From Lactococcus taiwanensis (GTDB taxonomy: Bacteria; Bacillota; Bacilli; Lactobacillales; Streptococcaceae): DNA of 64,000 bases. Within the stretch, counting starts at the first letter, position 1, and each line of letters begins with the position of its first letter. Location: contig NZ_BNDT01000003.1 of the NCBI RefSeq assembly GCF_014905395.1, forward strand, positions 62,001 through 126,000. The letters are read 5' to 3'. Made by a program: the position numbers and the translations under genes. Under the pieces are notes generated by a model. It was not told the origin of the DNA. It did no database searches and worked only from the letters and a program-made list of their open reading frames with translations. Of the stretch, positions 52,921 to 61,240 are shown piece after piece.

Positions 52921-53379
52921 ATGCGAACTAATAATCAAGCCATTGGTCGGCTTTTAAAAGTGGCCTCTAATCAGATGGTAAGAGAAGTCGATGCTTTTGC
53001 AGCTCAGTTTCATCTCACGGGACAACAGATGCTGATTCTCGATTTTCTTGGCAATGCCTTAGAGTCACAAGACGCAGCAGTACTGACCGCTCCATCAGCA
53101 GTAAGTCAAACGATGATTGAGCAGGAATTTAATATTAGACGCTCTACAACCACGGAGATATTGCAACGAATGGAAAAAAGAGCTCTTATCATTCGTCACC
53201 CCAGTCCTACGGACGCGCGCCAAAAATTTGTCCAATTGACGGATTTGGGACGACAATATCTACCCGAAATCAAGTCTTTTACTCAGGAACACAGCCAACG
53301 TGTTTTAGCGAATTTGTCTGATGAAGAGGTTCGAGCAGTCATAAAATTTCTCAATAATTTCAATAAACAGAAAGCGTAA
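52921..53379 (+). CDS. MarR-family transcriptional regulator
   Basis: The 152-residue protein has the MarR winged-helix with VSQTMIEQEFNIRRSTTTEILQRMEKRALIIRHPSPTDARQKFVQLTDLG. It sits 2 bases before an MFS drug exporter gene, so the pair is an operon the regulator probably represses. The palindrome over the -35 is a good operator. The ATG has no Shine-Dalgarno and the promoter predicts a leaderless message. Confidence 0.9.
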   Translation: MRTNNQAIGRLLKVASNQMVREVDAFAAQFHLTGQQMLILDFLGNALESQDAAVLTAPSAVSQTMIEQEFNIRRSTTTEILQRMEKRALIIRHPSPTDARQKFVQLTDLGRQYLPEIKSFTQEHSQRVLANLSDEEVRAVIKFLNNFNKQKA

Positions 53380-53381
53380 AA

Positions 53382-54752
53382 ATGAACACACAAGAAATAA
53401 ATGCACCAAATAACAAAATTAGCGCGAAGACGCGCTTTTCAATTGTCGCCGTGGCACTTGTCGCTTTTGTCGGCATCCTCGCAGAAACCAGCCTAAATGT
53501 CACTTTTCCAACGCTGGAAAAAGCCTTTGGAATTCCATTAAGTACGGTTCAGTGGGTTACGACCGCCTACCTATTGGTCGTGGCACTGGTCATGCCTACT
53601 AGCTCTTATATCAGCCAACGTTTTCAAGATCGCACACTCTTTTTCACTGCACTTATCTTCTTTACCGTCGGCGATATTCTGAGTCTCATCTCCCCAAATT
53701 TTTCCATCTTGATGGTAGGTCGCCTTGTTCAAGGGATCGGGACAGGGATTGCGATTCCTTTAATGTTCAATATGGTCCTAACTAAAATCCCCCGGGCTAA
53801 AGTCGGTGTGTGGATGGGCTTTGCGGGAATGATTTTGAGTATCGCCCCAGCTCTTGGGCCAACTTATGGTGGTCTATTGACTGGAACGCTTGGCTGGCGT
53901 ATGATTTTTGCCCTTATCCTCATTATTCCAATTATTATTTTCCCATTGGGAATGTGGGCGATTGAGAATCACAAGAAGGAACGTCCAGGGCAATTTGACT
54001 TCATTGCCTTTATCTTTTTATCAATTGCTATGACGAGCGCCCTTTTGGCATTGGATGCCTTAGGAAATCCGCAACTTGCTTTAATCTGGCTTGTAGTCTT
54101 TATTCTGAGTTTGATTGCCTTTATTTGGCGTTCTAAAACAAGCAATCTGCATTTCATCGATATTAATGTTTTCAAGAGTCCAACCTTTACTTTGTCGGTT
54201 ATCGTCTACTGTATCCTTCAATTTGCCAATTTAGGTATTAACTTTATCATTCCTAATTTCTTGCAAATTTCATTGGGAACTTCAAGTACCTTAGCAGGTT
54301 TTGCTCTGTTACCTGGCTCTTTAATCGGTTCAGTATCCCAAGGTCCAATCGGTGCACTTTACGACCGAAAAGGTGCTAAAGGGATTCTTTATAGCAGTAA
54401 CATTATCTTCCTTGTTGCCCTTATTTTATTGACTGTTTTCACTCAAAACTTAACGCTGATTGGTGTGATTGTGCTTTATATCATCTTTACAATCGGTCGA
54501 TCTTCAGGTTTTGCTACGACAATGACGAATAGTTTAGCCCAGTTGCCACATGAGCAAGCCGCTTCAGGAAATGCCTGGTTTACCACCACTTCCCAATTTG
54601 CTGCTTCAGCTGGGACAGCAGTTGCGAGTCTAATTGCAACGCGAGCAGATAACTTAACGACTGGAACACAACATGTCTTTATGCTTTTCCTCGGATTAGC
54701 TGTACTGAATTTAATTTTCTATAGTTTAATTTTCAATAAAAAAATAAAATAA
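53382..54752 (+). CDS. MFS drug exporter, DHA2 type
   Basis: The 456-residue protein has 12-14 hydrophobic segments. Family motifs: ETSLNVTFPTLEKAF (motif D1), TTAYLLVVALVMPTSSYISQRFQDR (motif A) and GRLVQGIGTGIAIPL (motif B), then motif C GMILSIAPALGPTYGG. It is a proton-driven exporter of toxic compounds. Translated with the MarR gene; ends at a strong terminator. Confidence 0.9.
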   Translation: MNTQEINAPNNKISAKTRFSIVAVALVAFVGILAETSLNVTFPTLEKAFGIPLSTVQWVTTAYLLVVALVMPTSSYISQRFQDRTLFFTALIFFTVGDILSLISPNFSILMVGRLVQGIGTGIAIPLMFNMVLTKIPRAKVGVWMGFAGMILSIAPALGPTYGGLLTGTLGWRMIFALILIIPIIIFPLGMWAIENHKKERPGQFDFIAFIFLSIAMTSALLALDALGNPQLALIWLVVFILSLIAFIWRSKTSNLHFIDINVFKSPTFTLSVIVYCILQFANLGINFIIPNFLQISLGTSSTLAGFALLPGSLIGSVSQGPIGALYDRKGAKGILYSSNIIFLVALILLTVFTQNLTLIGVIVLYIIFTIGRSSGFATTMTNSLAQLPHEQAASGNAWFTTTSQFAASAGTAVASLIATRADNLTTGTQHVFMLFLGLAVLNLIFYSLIFNKKIK

Positions 54753-54755
54753 TCC

Positions 54756-54785
54756 AAATCCGCTTGTTAAAGCGGATTTTTTTAT
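54756..54785 (+). terminator. MFS gene terminator
   Basis: AAATCCGCT pairs with AGCGGATTT around TGTTAA, followed by TTTT. Confidence 0.85.
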
Positions 54786-54812
54786 AATGTGCATTTAAAA
54801 AATACTTTTCGC

Positions 54813-54843
54813 TTGACTTGAAGTGGACTTCAAGGAATATAAT
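54813..54843 (+). promoter_or_regulatory. MerR-type promoter with 19-bp spacer and dyad
   Basis: TTGACT (54813-54818) and TATAAT (54838-54843) are 19 bases apart. The spacer contains TTGAAGTGGACTTCAA, a perfect dyad. This is the architecture of promoters activated by MerR-family regulators; no merR gene lies in the window. Confidence 0.75.
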
Positions 54844-54877
54844 AAATTTACAAGTTAAAAAATGAATGGAGAAAAAA

Positions 54878-55630
54878 ATGTCAAATAATATTGAAAACAA
54901 AGTCGTCTTAATCACAGGAGCATCAAGTGGTATTGGCCAAGCAACTGCTGAATTACTTGCTAAAAAAGGAGCCAAAATTGTACTAGCAGCAAGACGTGAA
55001 AATCGTTTGCAGGAATTGGCTGATAAAATTAAAAAGGCTGGTGGCCAAGCAATCTATCAAGTGACAGATGTAACTAATCCAGAAGATAGTAAAAAGTTGG
55101 TGCACTACGCGAAAGAAAATTTTGGGAAAATTGATGCGATTTTCTTGAATGCAGGAATCATGCCAAGCTCCCCTTTATCAGCTCTTCATGTAGAAGAATG
55201 GGAGGCCATGGTTGATATTAATTTAAAAGGTGTACTTAATGGACTCGCTGCTGTACTGCCTGAATTTACAGCTCAAAAATCAGGACATGTGATCACAACG
55301 AGTTCAGTTGCTGGCCTAAAAGCATATCCCAATGGTGGTGTTTATGGCGCAACAAAATGGGCGGTTCGTGAATTAATGGAGGTACTCCGCATGGAATCTG
55401 CTCAAGAAGGAACGCATATTCGGACAGCGACGATTTATCCGGCTGCTATAAATACGGAGTTACTGAATACAATCACCGACAAAGAAGCAGCAGAAGGAAT
55501 GACAGCTCTTTATGAACAATATGGGATTAGTCCAGAGGCAATTGCGCGGATTGTTGCTTTTGCGCTTGAACAACCTGAAGACGTAAACGTCAGCGAGTTT
55601 ACAGTTGGACCTACAACACAACCTTGGTAA
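54878..55630 (+). CDS. Short-chain dehydrogenase/reductase
   Basis: The 250-residue classical SDR starts at the ATG with ATGGAG upstream (the longer frame begins at 54866). It has TGASSGIG (13-20), NAGI, the catalytic Ser in TTSSVAGL and Tyr-x3-Lys in VYGATKW. NADP(H)-dependent; substrate not known. First gene of a five- or six-gene operon behind a MerR-type promoter, in company that suggests aldehyde or quinone detoxification. Confidence 0.9.
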   Translation: MSNNIENKVVLITGASSGIGQATAELLAKKGAKIVLAARRENRLQELADKIKKAGGQAIYQVTDVTNPEDSKKLVHYAKENFGKIDAIFLNAGIMPSSPLSALHVEEWEAMVDINLKGVLNGLAAVLPEFTAQKSGHVITTSSVAGLKAYPNGGVYGATKWAVRELMEVLRMESAQEGTHIRTATIYPAAINTELLNTITDKEAAEGMTALYEQYGISPEAIARIVAFALEQPEDVNVSEFTVGPTTQPW

Positions 55631-55644
55631 GAAAAGGAGAAAAA

Positions 55645-56013
55645 ATGGAAATTGATGTAAAGAAATTTTCTAAGTTACAAGATATTTATATTAGCCCAGA
55701 CCCGCAAGAACATCGCCCTGCTTGGATTTGGTTTGCTTATATTGATAATGATTTAGCGGTAGCGGCAGGTCGCGGAACGGTATCAAGTTGGTGGAATTCG
55801 GCAATGCTTTCACGTAAGGGTCAAATTCACATTGACGGGAAAGTCTATCAAGTGGAATTTGAACCTGTGACAGATAAAGAAAATATTGATAAATTTATTG
55901 CTTCTTATCGACAACGTGCGGGTCAGAGCTGGGACCCTGCTTGGGAGAAAAATTTTAGACCGACAGTGATGCGGCTAAAATTTTTGAAGGAACTTGGAAA
56001 AAGCACAAGATAG
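55645..56013 (+). CDS. DUF2255 family protein
   Basis: The 122-residue protein starts at the ATG behind AAAGGAG. The pattern PAWIWFAYIDNDLAVAAGRGTVSSWWNSAML and VEFEPVTDKENIDKFIASYRQRAG matches DUF2255, a split-barrel-like family. Function unknown; its operon partners point to redox or electrophile stress. Confidence 0.75.
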   Translation: MEIDVKKFSKLQDIYISPDPQEHRPAWIWFAYIDNDLAVAAGRGTVSSWWNSAMLSRKGQIHIDGKVYQVEFEPVTDKENIDKFIASYRQRAGQSWDPAWEKNFRPTVMRLKFLKELGKSTR

Positions 56014-56048
56014 AATGCCTTGAAAATTGAAGAAAATTGGAGGTTAAA

Positions 56049-56363
56049 ATGGAAAAACAAACCGCAGGACAGGAACAACTTGGAGAATTTGCCCCAAAAT
56101 TTGCTGAATTAAATGACGATATTCTTTTTGGAGAAGTCTGGAGTCGTGAAAAAGAACTTTCAGCACATGAACGTAGTGTCATTACGATTACAGCTTTGAT
56201 TGCTGGTGGAAATTTTGAACAATTAAATTTTCATATGGCAAAAGGAAAAGAAAATGGAATAAGTCAGGAAGAAATTTCAGAAATAATTACGCATCTGAGC
56301 TTTTATGTGGGGTGGCCAAAGGCTTGGTCGGCTTTTAATATGGCTAAAGAAATTTGGGAATAA
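56049..56363 (+). CDS. Carboxymuconolactone decarboxylase family protein
   Basis: The 104-residue protein starts at the ATG with TTGGAGG upstream. It has ELSAHERSVITITALIAGGNFEQLNFHMAKGKENGISQEEISEII, the CMD helical core with the conserved His, but no CxxC, so it is not an AhpD-type disulfide reductase. Related CMD proteins are controlled by the MerR-type AdhR in Bacillus, consistent with the promoter here. Confidence 0.88.
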   Translation: MEKQTAGQEQLGEFAPKFAELNDDILFGEVWSREKELSAHERSVITITALIAGGNFEQLNFHMAKGKENGISQEEISEIITHLSFYVGWPKAWSAFNMAKEIWE

Positions 56364-56375
56364 GAGGGGAAAGCT

Positions 56376-56669
56376 ATGACAATTACGGTCAACATTTTGT
56401 ACCAAGGTGAGGGGGAGAATACCCGCCTTTTTGCTGATGAAATGGTCAGTTCTGGACTCGTCGATAAAATCCGTCAACAAAGTGGAAATTTACGTTATGA
56501 ATATTTTGTTCCTTTGGATAATCAACAAGCAATTCTATTGATTGATGAATGGGAAAACCAGGAAGCAATTGATCTTCATCATAAAAGTCCGATGATGGCA
56601 AAGATTGCTGAATTGAGAGAAAAATATCAACTGCGCCTAAAGGTAATGCGTTATCAGCAGATTGATTAG
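56376..56669 (+). CDS. Antibiotic-biosynthesis-monooxygenase-domain protein
   Basis: The 97-residue protein is a single ABM (dimeric ferredoxin-like) domain: NLRYEYFVPLDNQQAILLIDEWENQEAIDLHHKSPMMAKIAEL. Relatives include quinol monooxygenase YgiN. 12 bases after the CMD gene in the same operon. Confidence 0.85.
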   Translation: MTITVNILYQGEGENTRLFADEMVSSGLVDKIRQQSGNLRYEYFVPLDNQQAILLIDEWENQEAIDLHHKSPMMAKIAELREKYQLRLKVMRYQQID

Positions 56670-56684
56670 AAAAGAGAGAATGAA

Positions 56685-57086
56685 ATGAATAAAAAAGAAT
56701 TAGATAATGCCCTTATTTTTCCTCAGGGAGAAAAAAATCCTTATGGTGCTTATTTTACTGGCCAATCTTATTTAGAAGGAATGATTGCAGATAAGGACTT
56801 GCCCTTTGGTGTGGGAAATGTGACTTTTGAGCCGGGCTGTCGTAATCATTGGCATATTCATAAAGACGGTTATCAAGTTTTATTGGTTACAGCTGGTGAG
56901 GGATGGTATCAAGAAGAGGGTAAGGAGGCCCAATTTTTACATGCGGGCGATACGATTGTTACTCATGCAGGAGTTAAACATTGGCATGGAGCGACAAAAG
57001 ATAGCTGGTTCAGTCATGTGGCCATTACCGCGGGAGAAGCAGTTTGGTTAGAAGAAGTTTCTGATGAGTGGTATAATACGCTCTAA
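56685..57086 (+). CDS. Cupin-domain protein
   Basis: The 133-residue protein has cupin motif 1 RNHWHIHKDGYQVLLVTAGEG and motif 2 HAGDTIVTHAGVKHWHG, so a metal site with His ligands is likely. Such cupins often accompany CMD proteins and are annotated as CMD-associated. Last clear member of the operon, with a small gene following. Confidence 0.88.
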   Translation: MNKKELDNALIFPQGEKNPYGAYFTGQSYLEGMIADKDLPFGVGNVTFEPGCRNHWHIHKDGYQVLLVTAGEGWYQEEGKEAQFLHAGDTIVTHAGVKHWHGATKDSWFSHVAITAGEAVWLEEVSDEWYNTL

Positions 57087-57097
57087 GAGGTACGAGT

Positions 57098-57400
57098 ATG
57101 AAAGTAATCACAGTTTGTGGAAGTTTGAAATTTATTGATGAATTAAAGGAACAAGCGGAGCGTTTGACGTTAGCAGGTTATTGTGTCCTCACGATCGTAT
57201 ATCCTACGCGCGCATTGAGTACTTATTCGTCTTCTGAACTTGCTCTTTTACGAAAAGCGCATTTTAAAAAGATAGAAATATCAGAGGCGATATTTGTTGT
57301 CAATAAAGCAGGCTATATCGGCAAAGCTGTGGCAGAGGAGATTACTTATGCGGAAGCACAAGGTAAAAACGTACTCTATTTGGAAAATGATGTGCTTTAA
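57098..57400 (+). CDS. Nucleoside 2-deoxyribosyltransferase-like small protein
   Basis: The 100-residue protein begins MKVITVCGSLKFIDEL and has HFKKIEISEAIFVVNKAGYIGKAVAEEITYAEAQGKNVLYL, the pattern of DRTase/TIR-like Rossmann proteins. It lies 11 bases after the cupin gene, so it is likely in that operon. Function unknown. Confidence 0.7.
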   Translation: MKVITVCGSLKFIDELKEQAERLTLAGYCVLTIVYPTRALSTYSSSELALLRKAHFKKIEISEAIFVVNKAGYIGKAVAEEITYAEAQGKNVLYLENDVL

Positions 57401-57453
57401 AGAGAAGTTATTTCTTGAATAAAACTCAGATGAACTTTTTAACAACATACAGA

Positions 57454-57466
57454 AAAACCGAACAAT
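57454..57466 (+). promoter_or_regulatory. PurBox upstream of purC
   Basis: AAAACCGAACAAT fits AWWWCCGAACWWT fully. Its central G (57460) is 76 bases upstream of the +1 (57536) predicted from TAGAAT at 57524-57529, as for PurR-activated L. lactis promoters. Confidence 0.85.
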
Positions 57467-57473
57467 TAGAGAG

Positions 57474-57510
57474 AAAAGCTTTAGCATTTACCGCTAGAGC
57501 TTTTTTTATT
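57474..57510 (+). terminator. Terminator between PurBox and purC -10
   Basis: AAAAGCT and TAGC pair with GCTA and AGCTTTT across one mismatch, followed by TTT. It probably ends the upstream operon. Confidence 0.7.
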
Positions 57511-57523
57511 GCTGGGAGTAGAT

Positions 57524-57529
57524 TAGAAT
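57524..57529 (+). promoter_or_regulatory. purC -10 box
   Basis: TAGAAT without a good -35, as expected for a PurR-activated promoter. Confidence 0.6.
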
Positions 57530-57568
57530 GAAATTGTAAAGAAAAGCAAGTGAAGGATGGAGAGAGTT

Positions 57569-58279
57569 TTGAATAAAACGGTATTACTTTATGAAGGAAA
57601 AGCAAAGAAACTGTATAAGACAGACGATGAAGCGGTCGTCTGGGTGGAATACTGTGATCAAGCGACCGCATTAAATGGTGCGCGTAAAGAAGAGATTGCA
57701 GGTAAAGGTGCTTTGAATAATCAAATCACTTCCTTAATTTTTGAAAAATTAAATGCTGAAGGTTTAGAAACACACTTCATAGAAAAGTTATCAAAAACCG
57801 AACAATTGAATAAAAAAGTCTCCATAATTCCTTTAGAAGTTGTTTTGCGAAATGTTGTTGCTGGTTCTTTTGCCAAACGATTTGGTCTTGAAGAAGGGAT
57901 TGTTTTACAAGAACCAATTGTTGAGTTTTACTATAAGGATGATGCTTTAGATGACCCATTTATTAATGATGAACATGTTAGATTCCTGAACATTGCAACT
58001 TATGCAGAGATTGAATTTTTAAAGCGTGAAACGCGTAAAATCAATGAGATTCTGAAAAAAATATGGGCGGAAATTGGCTTGACTTTGGTTGATTTCAAGC
58101 TTGAATTTGGTCGTCTTGCTGATGGAAGAATTATTCTGGCGGACGAAATTTCCCCTGATACGTCAAGACTTTGGTCTGCTGACGGAAAACACATGGACAA
58201 AGATGTTTTCCGACGTAATATTGGCGATTTGATTGAAACTTATACTGAAGTTTTGACATTACTTGAAAAAACAAAATAG
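57569..58279 (+). CDS. purC: Phosphoribosylaminoimidazole-succinocarboxamide synthase
   Basis: The 236-residue SAICAR synthetase has [39 protein letters not shown] and [12 protein letters not shown]. The start is taken at TTG with GGAGAG 5-6 bases upstream; the in-frame ATG at 57557 (240 residues) overlaps that site but cannot be excluded. It opens the purCSQL cluster behind a PurBox. A second PurBox-like sequence lies inside at 57794. Confidence 0.94.
   Translation: MNKTVLLYEGKAKKLYKTDDEAVVWVEYCDQATALNGARKEEIAGKGALNNQITSLIFEKLNAEGLETHFIEKLSKTEQLNKKVSIIPLEVVLRNVVAGSFAKRFGLEEGIVLQEPIVEFYYKDDALDDPFINDEHVRFLNIATYAEIEFLKRETRKINEILKKIWAEIGLTLVDFKLEFGRLADGRIILADEISPDTSRLWSADGKHMDKDVFRRNIGDLIETYTEVLTLLEKTK
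57794..57806 (+). promoter_or_regulatory. PurBox-identical sequence inside purC
   Basis: AAAACCGAACAAT, identical to the purC PurBox, is read in frame as part of SKTEQLNKK. No promoter follows at the right distance, so it may be neutral. Confidence 0.4.
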
Positions 58280-58300
58280 AGAGATAGGATATTGCAAAAA

Positions 58301-58564
58301 ATGACTAAAGTACGTGTTTACGTGGCTTATAAAGCCTCAATTCTCGACCCTCAAGCCCAAGCGATTCAAGCAGCAACTCATAAAATGGGTTATCAAGAAG
58401 TTACAGAATTAAATGTTGGAAAATTTTTCGATTTTGATTTTGATGCAGATGCTGAGCTTGCTAAAGAAAAAGCCATTGAAATTGCCAACGAATTGCTGGC
58501 CAATCCAAATATGGAAACTTATAAAGTTGAAATTTTGAATGAACAAAGCGAGGGAGCTAATTAA
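58301..58564 (+). CDS. purS: FGAM synthase subunit PurS
   Basis: The 87-residue protein starts at the ATG (TTG at 58292 is the alternative). It has the PurS pattern [21 protein letters not shown] and [13 protein letters not shown]. It bridges PurQ and PurL in the FGAM synthase complex. 21 bases after purC and overlapping purQ by one base. Confidence 0.94.
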   Translation: MTKVRVYVAYKASILDPQAQAIQAATHKMGYQEVTELNVGKFFDFDFDADAELAKEKAIEIANELLANPNMETYKVEILNEQSEGAN

Positions 58565-59235
58565 TGAAATTTGCAGTCATTCAATTTCCAGGTTCAAATT
58601 GTGATTTTGATTTGCTCTGGGCCATTCGTGATGTTATGGGAGCTGAGGCAGAATTTGTCTGGCATGATGAGCAGTCGCTTGCAGGTTTTGACGGAGTGTT
58701 GATTCCAGGGGGCTTTTCTTATGGTGATTATTTACGCTGTGGTGCGATTGCGTCATTTGCCAATATTATGCCGGAAATCAAGCGTTTGGCTAAAGAAGGA
58801 AAACCTGTTTTTGGCACTTGCAACGGCTTTCAAATTTTGGTTGAATCTGGACTTTTACCAGGGGTGTTAATTCGCAACGAAGGTTTGAAATTCGTATCCA
58901 AATGGCAAGCCCTTAAAGTTGAAAATCATCAAACCAATTTTACGACTGAATACAGCAAAGATGAAATCATTCATTTGCCAATTGCGCACGGTGAGGGTCA
59001 ATATGTTGCTGACGAAGCTCAGCTTGCTGAACTTAAAGCAAATGGGCAAATTATTTTCACTTATGCTGACGAAAATCCTAATGGGTCAGTTGAAAATATT
59101 GCTGGAATTGTCAATAAAGAAGGAAATGTGCTTGGGATGATGCCTCACCCTGAGCGGGCCATGGAAGAACTGCTTGGTGGCGTTGACGGAAGAAAATTGT
59201 TTGCTAGTATTTTGAATAATTTTGTAGAAGTATGA
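58564..59235 (+). CDS. purQ: FGAM synthase glutaminase subunit PurQ
   Basis: The 223-residue class I amidotransferase has Cys86 in FGTCNGFQ and the His-Glu pair in [11 protein letters not shown]. It supplies ammonia to PurL. The ATG overlaps the purS stop. Unlike the usual contiguous purQ-purL, a terminator and a 3.9-kb restriction-modification island follow. Confidence 0.96.
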   Translation: MKFAVIQFPGSNCDFDLLWAIRDVMGAEAEFVWHDEQSLAGFDGVLIPGGFSYGDYLRCGAIASFANIMPEIKRLAKEGKPVFGTCNGFQILVESGLLPGVLIRNEGLKFVSKWQALKVENHQTNFTTEYSKDEIIHLPIAHGEGQYVADEAQLAELKANGQIIFTYADENPNGSVENIAGIVNKEGNVLGMMPHPERAMEELLGGVDGRKLFASILNNFVEV

Positions 59236-59245
59236 TCTTAGAAAT

Positions 59246-59280
59246 GAAAAAAATGCGTCCAAGTTTGTGCGCATTTTTAA
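59246..59280 (+). terminator. Terminator after purQ
   Basis: AAAAATGCG pairs with CGCATTTTT around a 12-base loop, followed by AA. It ends the purCSQ transcript before the island. Confidence 0.8.
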
Positions 59281-59324
59281 TCTTTTGATATGATATAATA
59301 TTTTGGAATGCCCCACAATAAAAT

Positions 59325-59850
59325 ATGGTTAGAAAAGTTCAATATGATTTGATTAAAATTGATAAAGCCAGATTTGATGATGAGATAAACGCATATTTTT
59401 TTATGGCGAGATTTAAATGCTGTTATAAAAAATAGTTATAATCGTGCTGTAAATATTCCTGAAACAATTACGGAAGCCATGCTTTGTAATGCACTTAAAT
59501 TTGATCTAAATAAAGGAACAGCGGGAGATGTAAAAAATCCGCAAACTTCAGAAATCATAGAATTAAAAGCAACATCCAATTGGGAAAGCGATTTGATATC
59601 GTTTTCACCAAATGAAAATTTTGATAAGTTATATTTTGCTCGATTAAATCAAAAAGACGATGAAATATTTTTTGATACTGAGTTAGTCTCAACTATGTTG
59701 AAAGGTATTGAAGTAAATAGAATTCAAACAGTAGGTGATTAACAAATTCAAAAACGAAGACCTCGTTTTTCAGTCATTGATAAAATTATCAATGCAAAAA
59801 ATCTAAAACCGGTTGCTAGAATTGATCTTAGAAAAGGGAAAGTTAAATAA
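59325..59850 (+). pseudogene. Bsp6I-family type II restriction endonuclease, frameshifted relic
   Basis: Read in one frame from 59325 to a run of seven T (59396-59402), then one frame on, the translation is continuous: VRKVQYDLIKIDKARFDDE ... YF, then WRDLNAVIKNSYNRAVN. It continues IPETITEAMLCNALKFDLNKG, EIIELKATSNWESD, then a TAA at 59740-59742 and, in the same frame, QIQKRRPRFSV to a stop at 59850. The pattern fits, by recollection, the Bsp6I/LlaDII group (GCNGC). One extra T and a CAA-to-TAA type change explain both lesions. A 7-T slippage is possible, but the nonsense codon makes it dead. Confidence 0.7.
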
Positions 59851-59904
59851 CTTGATATAGGGGTGCAGTGGAGTGTTCTTTTTATTATGGTTTATTATGG
59901 TTGG

Positions 59905-59935
59905 AAAGTAGAAGTTGTGAGCTACTTTTTTTAAA
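59905..59935 (+). terminator. Terminator after the endonuclease relic
   Basis: AAAGTAG pairs with CTACTTT around a 10-base loop, followed by TTTT. A tandem TTTATTATGG duplication precedes it (59881-59900). Confidence 0.65.
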
Positions 59936-59944
59936 AAATTTTAG

Positions 59945-59950
59945 TATAAT
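59945..59950 (+). promoter_or_regulatory. Methyltransferase gene -10 box
   Basis: TATAAT, 34 bases before the methyltransferase ATG. No clear -35 was found. Confidence 0.5.
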
Positions 59951-59983
59951 AATTAGATAAAATTAAATAAGGAGATTGATTTC

Positions 59984-61210
59984 ATGACTGAAAACAATGT
60001 AACTGTAAGTGCTCCGTACACCGTAGCAAGTTTCTTTGGGGGTGTCGGTGGCATTGATTTGGGGTTTGAAAATACCAAAAAGTTCAGTTCGGTGTTCATC
60101 AATGAATTCGACAAAAATGCACAGGAGACCATTTCTTTGAATTTTCCTAGTGCAAAGCTTGATCGTCGAGATATTCACGTTGTTGATACTGATACTGACA
60201 CAGAGATAGATTCTCGCTTGTTGGATACAGATTTAATAGTTGGTGGGTTTCCGTGTCAAGCTTTTTCTATTGCGGGATATCGTCGTGGTTTTGATGATGA
60301 GCGTGGAGATTTATTTTTTGAACTGGAACGTATTATAAAAAAACATCAGCCACGAGCTGTTTTTATTGAAAACGTAAAAAATTTGGTCACTCATGATCAC
60401 GGTAACACATTTCGGGTTATTCGAGAAAAATTGACATTAAACGGCTACCATATAAAATGGAAAGTGTTAAACGGAAAAGATTATGGAAATGTTCCTCAGA
60501 ATCGGGAACGTATATATATTGTGGGATTTGCGGATAAAAAAGCATTTGAACTTTTTGAATTTCCAAAGGAAAAAAAATTAACCAAGAGACTTTCGGACGT
60601 CATTGATTTTCAGGAAGAAAAAGATGAGAAGTATTATTACAGAATGGGAAAGCAACCTTTCTATGAAAAATTAGAGCTAGAAGTTACGTCTCAGGATTCT
60701 ATTTACCAATGGCGAAGACAATATGTTCGTGAAAATAAAAGTGGGGTCGTCCCAACTCTTACCGCGAACATGGGGACTGGGGGACACAATGTCCCATTAA
60801 TAAAGACTGAACATGGAATCAGAAAATTAACACCGAGGGAAACGTTTAATGTTCAGGGATTTCCTCAGGACTTTAAATTACCTAAAAATCTTTCCAATGG
60901 TGCTCTGTATAAGCAGGCTGGAAATTCTGTAGTTGTTCCTGTGATTGAGCGTATTGCTAATAATATAGCAACTGCGCTTGATGAAACATCAAAAAATGTA
61001 AAACCCACTAATATTGATGGTGCGACTGCTCTTTTTAGAGTTCAGATGAATGGAAAGTTAGAAGGAGAAAGCTATTTTGTTGAACAATTTAGTTCTACAG
61101 ATCTTTTAAACAAGTATTCAGAAAAGCATAAATTAAATGTTGTAGATGAAGAGGAATATTTAAAAATGATTCAAAAAAATGGATATAGAGATTTTTATAT
61201 TACTCTATAA
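59984..61210 (+). CDS. DNA (cytosine-5) methyltransferase
   Basis: The 408-residue m5C methyltransferase has motif I ASFFGGVGGIDLGFE (15-29), motif IV GGFPCQAFS with catalytic Cys91, ENV in motif VI (about 126-128), motif VIII QNRERIYIVGF and motif X GNSVVVPVIERI. The target recognition region lies at about 200-270. A C-terminal extension of about 75 residues follows motif X. Appears intact. AAGGAG precedes the ATG. Confidence 0.95.
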   Translation: MTENNVTVSAPYTVASFFGGVGGIDLGFENTKKFSSVFINEFDKNAQETISLNFPSAKLDRRDIHVVDTDTDTEIDSRLLDTDLIVGGFPCQAFSIAGYRRGFDDERGDLFFELERIIKKHQPRAVFIENVKNLVTHDHGNTFRVIREKLTLNGYHIKWKVLNGKDYGNVPQNRERIYIVGFADKKAFELFEFPKEKKLTKRLSDVIDFQEEKDEKYYYRMGKQPFYEKLELEVTSQDSIYQWRRQYVRENKSGVVPTLTANMGTGGHNVPLIKTEHGIRKLTPRETFNVQGFPQDFKLPKNLSNGALYKQAGNSVVVPVIERIANNIATALDETSKNVKPTNIDGATALFRVQMNGKLEGESYFVEQFSSTDLLNKYSEKHKLNVVDEEEYLKMIQKNGYRDFYITL

Positions 61211-61240
61211 CCGTAAAAACTATCTGCTGGAGGTTTCTTG

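Noticed and set aside
59479-59742. 87-codon frame as a stand-alone gene
   Set aside because: It is the middle of the endonuclease relic; continuity upstream and downstream in the same protein pattern shows it is a fragment.
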